A DNA stretch of 64,000 nucleotides, taken from assembly GCA_024138025.1 (NCBI GenBank), contig JAMXBD010002236.1:157405-221404 (forward strand), written 5' to 3'. Positions 22,785 to 31,737 of this stretch are shown here, in pieces. Each line of letters opens with the position of its first letter. The first letter of the stretch is position 1. The position numbers and the translations under genes were made by a program. Source of the DNA: Combretum micranthum (taxonomy: Eukaryota; Streptophyta; Magnoliopsida; Myrtales; Combretaceae). The notes under the pieces were generated by a model that was given only the letters and a program-made list of their open reading frames with translations, was not told where the DNA came from and did no database searches.

Positions 22785-23585
22785 AGAAGATTTCATCTGA
22801 GTCTCTTTAAAAGGAAAAGACCCAAAGCCTATCTGAGTCTTGTTAAGAAGAAAATACCTAAAGTTCATTCGAGTCTTGTTAAGATGAAAAGACCCGAAGC
22901 CCATCCGAGTCTTGACAAGAAAAAAAAGATCCGAAGCCCATCCGAGTCTTGTTAAGAAGAAAAGACTCGAAGCCCATCCAGTCTTGCTAAGAAGAAAAGA
23001 TCCGAAGCCCATCCGAGTCTTGTTAAGAATAAAAGACCCAAAGCCCATCCGAGTCTTGTTAAGAATAAAAGACCCAAAGCCCATTCGAGTCACTTTAAAA
23101 AGAAAATACCCGAAGCCCATTCGAGTCTCTTTAAAAAGCAAAGACCCAAAGCCCATCCGAGTCTTGTTAAAAAGAAAAGACTTGAAGCCCATCCGAGTCT
23201 CATTAAGAAAAAAAGACTTGAAGCCTATCCGAGTCTCTTTAAAAAGAAATACTCGAAGCCCATCCGAGTATCCTTAAAAGAAAACCCGAAGCCTATCCGA
23301 CTCTCTTAAAAAGAAAGATCCGAAGCACATCCGAGTCTCTTAAAAAGAAAAGACCCGAAGCCTATCCGAGTCTCCTTAAAAAAAAAGACCCAAAGCCCAT
23401 TCGAGTCTCCTTAAAAAGAAAAAGACTCGAAGCCTATCCAAGTCTCTTTAAAAGAAAAGACCCGAAGCCCATCTGAATCTCTTTAAAAAGAAAAGACCCG
23501 AAGCCCATCTGAGTCTCCATAAGAAGAAAGAACCTGAAGCCCATCCAAGTCTTGTTAAAATGAAAGGACTCGAAGCCCATTTAAG
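22785..23585 (+). repeat. 36-bp tandem array
   Basis: About 22 copies of a 36-bp unit containing GAAGCCCATCCGAGTC and an A-rich spacer; for example the GAAGCCC word occurs at 22896, 22933 and 22969. Many units contain a short inverted repeat GACTCG...CGAGTC. The period is twelve codons, so both strands stay open for over 100 codons without being genes. Confidence 0.92.
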
Positions 23586-24690
23586 CCAAATGTCAGCTCA
23601 AGGAGCGGATTTGAGAAAACACATAGGCCAGCTTAAGGAGCGCCTCTCCAGGTCAAGTGCCAGCTCAAGGAGCGCACTTGTACTGCATCTAAGGCAAATG
23701 CTAGCTTAAGGAGAGCGTTTGGGACAAAACATAGGCTAGCTCAAGGAGCGCCTCTCCAAGTCAAGTGCGAGCTCAAGGAGCGCACCTATACCACATATAA
23801 GCCAAATGCTAGCTCAAGGAGCGCGTTTGGGACAAAACATAGGCTAACTTAATGAGCGCCTCTCTAGGTGAAGTGCTAGCTCAAGGAGCACACCTGTACT
23901 GCATCTAAGCCAAATGCTAGCTTAAGGAGCGCATTTGGGACAAAACATAAGCCAGCTCAAGGAGCGCCTCTCCAAGTCAAGTGCTAGCTTAGGGAATGCA
24001 CCTATATCACATCTAAACAAATGTCAGCTTAAGGAACACATTTGAGACAAAACATAGGCCAGCTTAAGGAGCGCTTCTCTAAGTCAAGTGCTAGCTCAAT
24101 GAGCGCACTTGTACCGCATCTAAGCTAAATGCCAGCTTAAGGAGCACACTTGTACTACATCTAAGCCAAATGCCAGCTCTAGGAGCGCATTTGAGACAAA
24201 ACATCAGCCAGCTCAAGGAGCAGCTCTCCAAGTCAAGTGCCAGCTGAAGGAGCGCACCTGTATAATATCTAAGCCAAATGCCAACTCAAGGAGCGCGTTT
24301 GGGACAAAACATAGGCCAGCTCAAGGAGCGTCTCTCCAGGTCAAGTGCCAGCTCAATGAGCACACCTCTACCGCATCTAAGCCAAATGCTAGCTTAAGGA
24401 GCGCGTTTGGGATAAAACATAGGCCAGCTCAAGGAGTGCCTCTCCAGGTCAAGTGCCAGCTCAAAGAGCACACCTGAACCGCATCTAAGCAAATGTCAGC
24501 TCAAGGAGCGCACCTATATCACATATAAGCCAAATGCTAGCTCAAGGAGTGCCTCTCATAATCAAATCATAAGCCAACTCAAGAAATACCTACCCAAACC
24601 AAGTGCCAGCTCAAGACACCCATATCTAAGCCAAATACCAGCTCAAGAAGCGCATTTGTATTAGATCACAGGCCATCTCATGGAGTGCTT
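23586..24690 (+). repeat. 108-bp higher-order array of hairpin subunits
   Basis: About ten copies of a 108-bp unit, each made of three subunits (spacing 35, 32 and 41 bp in the first copy) that share the core AGCTCAAGGAGCG. Every subunit can fold: an inner GCTC/GAGC stem with an AAG loop, and an outer stem that differs by subunit type. Examples of outer stems are CAAGTGC/GCACTTG (23654-23680), AGGC/GCCT (23733-23753) and CCAAATGC/GCGTTTGG (23802-23830). It lies between the 36-bp array and the 3' LTR, so it would be in the 3' untranslated part of the element RNA. Confidence 0.9.
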
Positions 24691-24863
24691 GTCCCAAGTC
24701 ATTGAGAAAGCATCGTTAAAGGACTTTCATCATCCGATTATAATCCCGAGTGGATCAAATGTAGGAGCCTATTATCCGCCTTCAGTTTGCCTTGAGCTTT
24801 TAAAAGCTAAAAATGGGGTCTCTCTTTTTATCTTTGTGATGAAGTTTTATCAAACTTCACCAC

Positions 24864-24876
24864 AACGAAGGGCAAT
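24864..24876 (+). promoter_or_regulatory. Polypurine tract of the Tat-like element
   Basis: AACGAAGGGCAAT lies directly before the 3' LTR start. It is interrupted by two C residues, so it is a weak but correctly placed candidate. Confidence 0.45.
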
Positions 24877-26732
24877 TGTATACACCATATTTTTGCCTAA
24901 TTAAGGCTTTAATTTATAGTAAAATTTATTATTTAAGCTCACAAATTACAAAAAAGAAAAAAAAAACAAAAAAAAAGAAAAAAGAAATCATTACAAATGT
25001 ATAAAAAAAGAAAAAAATAATAAATTTTTAAAAGTATTTTTGGGCTGATATAATACTAATATTAATTATAGATTTATTTTGGACCGAATTAAATACCCCA
25101 TGTAAATAAGCATATTTAATTGGGCCCATTTTGAAAGCCTTAAATACAATTTTTGTGCAAACTAAAATAAGGCATAGGCTAATAGCCTGTATGGATAAGT
25201 CACAAGTATGCATAAGAGAGACCTGGGTTCGATCCTGTGACGAGGTAAATTGCCCCTTTTCTCTTTATTTTTTTCACATGTGCCTACTGGCCAGATGAGG
25301 TAAGCGCACGTATCAACGAACTATTAGAAGAGATAAGCACACGTGTCAGCTAGTGGGTAGGTGAGCGGTAGGCCAAAGTAAGATACATAGTATCATAGTA
25401 GAGTGGTAAGCCAGAGCGTCCAGATACATTGTAATGTGGTAGGTGGTCCGTAGGCTAAAATGTCCAGATACATTGTATTGTGGTAGGTGAGCGGTAGGTC
25501 AAAACGTCCACATACATTACATCGTGATAGATGAGCGGTAGGCCAGAATGTATACATTATATCGTAGTAGGTGAGTAATAGGTAAGACGGTAGGTGAGCA
25601 TGCTAATGCTTCTAAATATCGACATACCACAAAACAAAAACCACAACACAGAAGAAGAGCACAAAACATAGAGGAAAAAAAACACAAGAAACAGTCCGAA
25701 TCTAAGTTAGAGGCAGCTCAAAGACGTCAACAACCACTTCGACGACCACGACTCAACTCGACTCCGGCAGCTCCGACCCAATCAAGGTATCATCATCATC
25801 ATCATCATCATTATTATTATTGTAGTCTTTTATATATATATGTGTGTATATATAGAATGTGATATTATTTATTATTATTACCATCATCATCATCATCATC
25901 ATTAGTTAAAGAAATGAGAAAAATAAAAAATATAGATATAGTATGTGTATGGGTATATAAACATATATATGTATAAGATATATGTATTAATACTTATAAA
26001 TACATAAAAATGCAAAAACAAATATGTATAACTAAACAAAAATAATAATTTTTTTAAGATTTAGAAAAATCTATTTTCTAAAATAAGAAAAATAAACTTG
26101 GTAGTTTATAGGGTTTAACACCTCATACTTTATTTTTACCAAATTGATTAAAATTTAATGAACTTAAAATTAAAAGAATTCAAAATTATAAAATCCAACA
26201 ACAAATTAAAGTTTTCAAAAAAGAACTACATATCGTCTGATCCCGATTAGCGGGTATGTAGGCACTTCCGGGGCGACCTAAAATCTAAAAAAATTATTTT
26301 GTTCCATCTTTTATTATTATTATTATTATTTTGAATTAATCAATTGATTGTAAATATTAAGTGATTGTGTTGTATATAAAATTGTAAATTTAGGAATGCA
26401 TGATATTTGATTTATTTTTGAGCATTTAAAGGATAAGTTTTAAATTATGAGTTTTAAGTGGTAACCATATGGTTTTAATATAATAGCCCCCGAATCTAGA
26501 ATCTCTGGTTTAATAAAAACTTGGTTTTAAATTAGTAGCTAAGTTAGGATTAACCAACCCATTAATCGTAACCTATAATTTTTTTTCGATTCCAATCGGG
26601 TGACGACTTCAAAATATTTTTAAAACTAAATTTCTTTTAATTCCTAGTCGATGGTTCGTATTAAATGGGTTTGGGTTTCATACGGATCAGATTAAAAGAA
26701 ATTAAACCGAAATGGAAAATCTAGGCTCGACA
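24877..26732 (+). repeat. 3' LTR of the Tat-like element
   Basis: 1856 bp, ends TGTATACACC...GGCTCGACA, followed by the ATAGC duplication. The matching triplet tracts are mainly ATC here (about 25790-25815 and 25880-25905) rather than TTG, CTG and AGT. Confidence 0.88.
25183..25235 (+). promoter_or_regulatory. tRNA-like A-box/B-box module in the 3' LTR
   Basis: TAGCCTGTATGG (25183-25194) resembles an A-box and GGTTCGATCC (25226-25235) matches a B-box. Their starts are 43 bp apart, as in tRNA genes. The pair is conserved in both LTRs. Confidence 0.5.
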
Positions 26733-26737
26733 ATAGC

Positions 26738-27004
26738 TATATCATTTAGATCTAATTTTTTCCAATCTTCTTTACTATTATATTTTTCTTCTTGTCCTTA
26801 AATAAGCAAAGGCCCATTTTTTACTATATTCCATATTAATCTACTTTGAACTTTTAGAAAGATTTTCATCCTACACTTCCAATATGATAGTTAACCCCAT
26901 TTAGAAGTGGCCGTCTATTGATGGCTTACTCCTTTAGAAACCTTAATGCATTTGATGCAATGATCTTTACTCTAAACGTGATTAAGAACAAAGATTAGAG
27001 ATGA
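26738..27004 (-). pseudogene. Copia gag N-terminal remnant and leader
   Basis: On the minus strand this carries a decayed gag start (a RPLLNGVNY-like piece followed by a MKIFL-like segment and an acidic/lysine-rich stretch) that continues into 17787 once the nested element is set aside. The part nearest the PBS is untranslated leader. Confidence 0.65.
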
Positions 27005-27017
27005 GGCTCTAATACCA
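27005..27017 (-). promoter_or_regulatory. Copia primer binding site, initiator-Met type
   Basis: The minus strand reads TGGTATTAGAGCC, one change from the canonical plant copia PBS TGGTATCAGAGCC. It lies two bases after the 5' LTR end. Confidence 0.8.
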
Positions 27018-27019
27018 AA

Positions 27020-28156
27020 TGAAAATACACTAGAAAATACTAGGAGGGGTGAATTCAGTATTTAACCTAAAACACAAACAATTAATTTCGATCCAATCAA
27101 ATCAAATCAAACTTCAATAGCAGCAGATATACCAACAAAAAGATTATAATATGAATATAAAAGAGAGGGATAGAAAATTTGAGCATAGATTTTAACGTGG
27201 AATTCGACCCACTTCCTACTCCTACGATCACTAATTGCCTCCAATCAAGGACTTTGCACACTTTATTAATATCACAAGCACACGTGCTCAAACTAAGCAA
27301 TACACTAGATCACAACGTTCAGGAAATAAAATAAATCATTTACTTTTGTAGTGCTATCCTATGGATTTACAAAAATATGAATAAAGTACTCAAAATTGAT
27401 CTTATCTTTCTTACTTAGAATTTGTAAGATAATGAACAAGAAAACAACAATCAAGAGAGAATTCTTGATTTGTTTGTTTGCAAATGAAAACTCTCAAAAT
27501 GTTATCTGAAACTCCAAAGGAGCATGTATTTATAGTTTTCAAACATTTAAATGTCCGCTAAAGATAACATCACCAAGTATTAAATGTGTGTAACAGTTTT
27601 TTTATGCCACATTAGGTCCATATTTTAAAATGTCGTACCTCAGACTTATCGCACCTTAAGCTTGTCACGCCTTAAATTTGATCATCGACCAAATATGTGT
27701 TTCTTCGAGCCTTCAATTCAAACTTGTTGTGTCTTGATGAACGTTGTGCCTTAACTTGTCGCGCCTTAGATTTAACATTCGACTAAGTCTATACTTCTTT
27801 AAGCTGACAACTTAAGCTTGTCACGTCATAGTGAATGAACTTGTCGAACCCACAATATGACTCGTGACCAAAGTTGTGCATCTTGATCTCATCAAGCCTG
27901 AGAATTAAGCTTGGTTCACCTTAAATATACGAACTCATTGAGCCCTTGGTGTGACCCGTGACTAAGGTTGTGCTCAAGAATTTATTCCTGCTAAATCCTG
28001 CACAATCTCTAGAGAATAATATATACAAAACACATATTTTCTAGCACATTATTCATCACACTAGTCAACTAATTAAGTGTAATTTAATGCAATTGAATAG
28101 TTAATTGTGTAATTAATTATCTCATCAAAGTCCATATTAAATATATAGGTTCAATA
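27020..28156 (-). repeat. 5' LTR of the copia element
   Basis: Minus-strand LTR of 1137 bp, starting TATTGAACC (28156; expected TG changed to TA) and ending TTTTCA (27020). A TATA box on the minus strand (TATAAATA, 27527-27534) marks the promoter. It aligns with 9940-11023. Confidence 0.8.
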
Positions 28157-28169
28157 AGTGGTTACATTT

Positions 28170-31100
28170 GGGTTAATTTCACTAACTGTACCTGAACTTT
28201 TTTTAATTATAATAGCAATATACTTAAACAAAATGTTCTCATAAGAAAATACCTAAGCTTTTTAAAATCTTTCACCTACGGTACTTTTAGTTTGAATTTG
28301 GCAAAAAATCCAGCAATATATTGACATGACAGATAATCTATATTAAAAATGAATTTTTCTCTTCTACGTCAGTGATAAACTCGTATTTCACTCACTTTTT
28401 CTTCATCAATTCATGTTAAACTATTATAGATTTGTAGAAATGCAAATGAATTAGTACTTAGTTGTGTTTAAATTGTTAATTCAAGTTGTTAAGGAATTTT
28501 ACATGAAAATGGGAAAAGTTTGAAGCAAAGTTAAAGAAGAATCAAATGAACATTGGCATTTCATCATATCAGCACTGCTAGCCTTAAATCAAGAAACATC
28601 GGCCTTTAAGTAAAATAACAAAGTCATCAGCATTCAATGAAAAAATCCAACCAGTGTTGTAAAATTTCATCAAACGCCAACAAATATCCAGTCTACGCCA
28701 TCGGCCATGAGCCGGTGTTATGCGTAAACAAAAGTAAAATTAAAGTTGGATCGGACGCCGCCTATGTAGAAAACAGAACAAGACGACCTCTGCAATTTTT
28801 GATCCAATGACAGTTTCTGGGAAAGCTACACCGCTAGCGTAGAGGCAGTATAGGACGTCCACAGTATACAAATTGTTAAAGTCGATTCAACATCGCAAGC
28901 TTATAGGCGGTGCACAATATTATGGGCGTTTTGATTTTTCATTGAACACCTGCAAATTCAAGTCAAACGCCGTAAGTGTTGTGCCAACATAAACTCAACA
29001 AACAGATTCAGAAATCCAAATTTTTAACAAACGCCGGTCAGATCCATGTCTACATTGCCGATGTACTTATTGTAACTACCGGTGTACTTATTGTAATTGC
29101 CGGTGTAATTGCTGTAACTGCCGGTGTATGTGGTTGTTTTTTGAAATTCCATTTTTGAAGTTCTATAAGAAACCACGACAAAATTTCATCATGGAGGTTG
29201 GGAGAGCTACGGAAATCATTGAAAAATAGAGAGAAAATGCAAGAACAGTATGTGTTCGAGTGATTCAATCTTAGGGTACTAAAACTATAATGTTCTAGCA
29301 ACATAAAGATGATTATGGGGTTTAGATACAATCAAGCTTTGTCCTTTTCTTTGGGTTTATGGATTTGAAGACAGGATTTGATGAATGAATTGCATATGAA
29401 GGTGTTTTCTATCCTTGTTTTCTTTTGATTATTGCTTGATTGTACGTTGAGATACCATGTTTAATTAGATCATGAATATTCATGGATGGATTTGATGAAT
29501 TGGATAAATCGATTCACTTTGACGTTGATTTTGATTAATTGGGAATTTAGCTATTATTATTTATAATCTGTTTAAATTGTGAATGGCCAACATGAATTAG
29601 ATAGATAGGATTAGAGATACCCGGGAGGGATTCCATAATCTATATAAACATATCTTGAGTTTTTTCGAAGAGATTTTTCATAGGGATATGTAAGATTTGA
29701 TAAAACTCATGAACTCATATTCTTTATGCAGTTAAAGTTACAATTTTGGTCACTTTGTGGTGCTTAATTTGTGATTTTAACTAGAATAGTATTTTCAGTG
29801 TAAGCGAAGTACTATTTACCTGACAATTATAGATAAATTGCCTTGACGGGATAATTTATGCTATAGTTAGAATTTTGCTATCCGGAGGTGGGCTAATTTT
29901 TGTGAGTTTGGTTAAATCCCAAGTAATCAGTTTTAATATCAACTTAAAGCATCAATTCAATTCAAATGATAATATAAATGCATATTCTTGATTGTTGTTG
30001 CATCTCTTAAACCCTGATCTCTCATTTGTGTTGCTAGAGCATAAGGTTTGAAGTGTTCAATTGCATTAATTAGTTTAGTTCTAAATTAGATAACAATTTG
30101 ATAGATTATTTAAATATGTTATCAGGGAAAGATTCGAATTCCTAGTAATTAGCCAATTAGCTCACTATGGTATGACATGGACTCATCAGTGTTGCTGCAT
30201 ATGCATTCGATTTGCTAACCGGTCATTTTGTGCATGTAATTAGAATTTGTAGTAGCACAAGAAAAATCCAATTTCGGTCAGCATATTTATGCATTTCTTT
30301 TTCTTTTTTTACCCCCCACCTGCCCCCTCCCCCAACTAAATTGCACACCATATGCTCCTACCCTCTTCATCTTCTTCTAAGCAACCCACTTTAAAAAATT
30401 TAATCAAAACAAATTGAAAAAAAAAAAGACACAAACAATGAAAAAAAAGAAGTAAATTTCAAACTTTTGATCACCAACTTCTTCACCATATATCTTATCC
30501 TCCGCCACTGCATCCCTGAGTTTAATGTATCTTCTCTCTCTCTCTCAAGCACCTTCTCTTAAACCCTAGCTGGAATGATGAGACCATGGCACGAGCGAGT
30601 TATGCGATGGTGGTGTGGGTTCAATTCATCGATGGTGGTGTGGTGTTTGGTTGGTGGTATTTTTTGTGGTTAGCGGTTATTTAGGTTTTTGGCGTTGTGG
30701 TGTTTCTTGGTTATGGAAATGGTGGTGGTTGGTGTTTGAGGTGGTGGTGTATAGTGGTTGTCCTAGATAAGTGTGGTTTGATTTAGTTGTGTAGGGTTAT
30801 CGTTATGGTTTTCGAATAAGTTGGGTGGTGAATGTGAAGTTTTTGGTAGATAGAAAGGGGCAAAGTTAAAGAGAGGATTCGATGGAGAGAGAACTAAGGA
30901 AGAAGATGGGGAAAGAGACAAAGAGAAAGTAGAGAGAAAGTCCAAGAGATTAAGGGGTAGCAGTAATGTAAGGAAGTGACAAGAGATCATGAGACATTGA
31001 GAGTTAGTTTCTATATCGAGATGAATATAAATTTGAAAAAAAAAAAACTTAGGAGTCCCTTTCATTGCAAATCATCATGAGGGAGAAGGTGAGGCGTGTA

Positions 31101-31453
31101 AATCACATGCTCTTGTAGGTTTGCACAAGGCGGTTTTGGTTTGGTAGAGGTGTATGGAGAGAGAGGGGAAGGACAATGGTTTTTTAGAAAGAGAAAAGAG
31201 ATGTTGAGAGAGGAGGGAAAGTGAAAAAAAGAGAAAAATAAATAAATATGCTGACATGAAAGAGAAAATTTGATTTTTTTTAATATAGATTCCCTATCAT
31301 GTCAGCATATTACTGGATTTTTGGTTGAATTTCAACAAACGGTTTCATGGGTAAAAGATTTAAAAAGTTAAGTATTTTCTTCTAAGAAAATTTTGCTTAG
31401 ATATATTTCTATTATAATAAAAAAAGTTCAGGTACCATGAGTGAAATTAACCC
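28170..31453. mobile_element. MULE-type element with roughly 200-bp terminal inverted repeats
   Basis: Ends GGGTTAATTTCACT and AGTGAAATTAACCC; the inverted repeats extend about 200 bp (to about 28370 and from about 31240). A 9-bp target duplication matches at 8 of 9 bases (GTTACATTT at 28161-28169, ATTACATTT at 31454-31462). No MURA-type transposase or zinc finger is seen. The interior includes less AT-rich stretches (28620-29150), four copies of a 21-bp repeat (29053-29132), a CT-rich stretch near 30530 and a GT-rich region at 30590-30770. It is non-autonomous; captured host sequence is possible but not shown. Confidence 0.78.
29053..29132 (+). repeat. 21-bp tandem repeat inside the MULE-type element
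   Basis: Four units of the form ATTGCCGGTGTAATTGCTGTA. The period of seven codons leaves open frames on both strands, but no wider coding region is recognised. Confidence 0.8.
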
Positions 31454-31737
31454 ATTACATTTGGAAGACTCCTTAAATTATTAAAGTACCATTTTGCACC
31501 TTTAGATATCGGAAAAAGTGATGACATAAAAAATTGTACATAAATTTTAGCAAAATATAAAATTAGATACATAAAATTTTGAAATCAACAACTCAGCACC
31601 TAAAAAACTTTTGAATTAATCAGTTTAATATATAAAAAAACTTATATCACATTTAGTACACTTGAATGACCTGGAATGGAATGGATTGGAATCATAGGAA
31701 TGAAATCGAATAGATTGAACAATGGAATGACAAATCT
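31454..31737. repeat. MITE fragments
   Basis: About 31510-31650 resembles the interior of the small MULE-type MITEs (AAATTTTGAAATCAA-like phrases). About 31660-31715 has GGAATGGAATGG words like the element pair at 45285-46460. Both are partial, without defined ends. Confidence 0.35.

Larger units (their letters stand above)
17788..26732 (+). mobile_element. Non-autonomous LTR retrotransposon, Tat/Ogre-like
   Basis: The two LTRs (17788-19569 and 24877-26732) begin TGTAGACACC/TGTATACACC and end GCTCGACA. A perfect 5-bp duplication ATAGC flanks the element (17783-17787 and 26733-26737). In a 200-bp sample the LTRs differ at about 15 sites by eye, so it is younger than its copia host. A PBS of the tRNA-Arg type follows the 5' LTR. 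The 5.3-kb interior shows no gag, protease, RT or integrase motif in any frame. Instead it has a long AT-rich leader and two tandem arrays before the 3' LTR. The PBS type and 3' arrays suggest the Tat/Ogre group of Ty3/gypsy; the lineage is an inference. Confidence 0.88.
9940..28156 (-). mobile_element. Decayed Ty1/copia retrotransposon with nested insertions
   Basis: Minus-strand element: 5' LTR 27020-28156, PBS 27005-27017, gag (about 26738-26930 and 15900-17787), integrase (15563-15900 and 13373-13785), RT/RNase H (11651-12800), polypurine tract 11024-11039 and 3' LTR 9940-11023. The LTRs are clearly homologous, roughly 80% by eye, so the insertion is old. Two later insertions lie inside: a solo LTR (13786-15557) and a second LTR element (17788-26732). 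All reading frames carry stops or shifts, so it is not autonomous. The GGAGAT-TGTTGAA junction at the 3' LTR and the gene order (integrase before RT) place it in copia. No matching 5-bp target duplication is seen at its outer ends. Confidence 0.85.

Noticed and set aside
22764..23277. Overlapping open frames of 142 (minus) and 121 (plus) codons made of repeated GFGSF.LNKTRM or DPKPIRVLLR-type peptides
   Set aside because: They arise because the 36-bp tandem unit is a multiple of three and lacks stops in those frames. Both strands are open over the same repeat and nothing resembles a protein family.
22785..24690. CRISPR-like array
   Set aside because: Repeats are contiguous and degenerate, with no unique spacers and no cas genes, inside a plant LTR retrotransposon.
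24680..24904. 74-codon plus frame before the 3' LTR
   Set aside because: It overlaps the polypurine tract and runs into the LTR; this is conserved 3' untranslated sequence, not a gene.
30301..30400. C-rich stretch near 30310-30335 as a regulatory element or gene start
   Set aside because: Low-complexity sequence inside the MULE-type element; the open frame over it has no family features.
31075..31257. Small minus-strand ORFs (30763-31065, 31075-31257) in the MULE-type element
   Set aside because: Ser/Leu/Pro-rich translations of purine-rich DNA with GAGAGA repeats; no protein family and partly within the inverted repeat.
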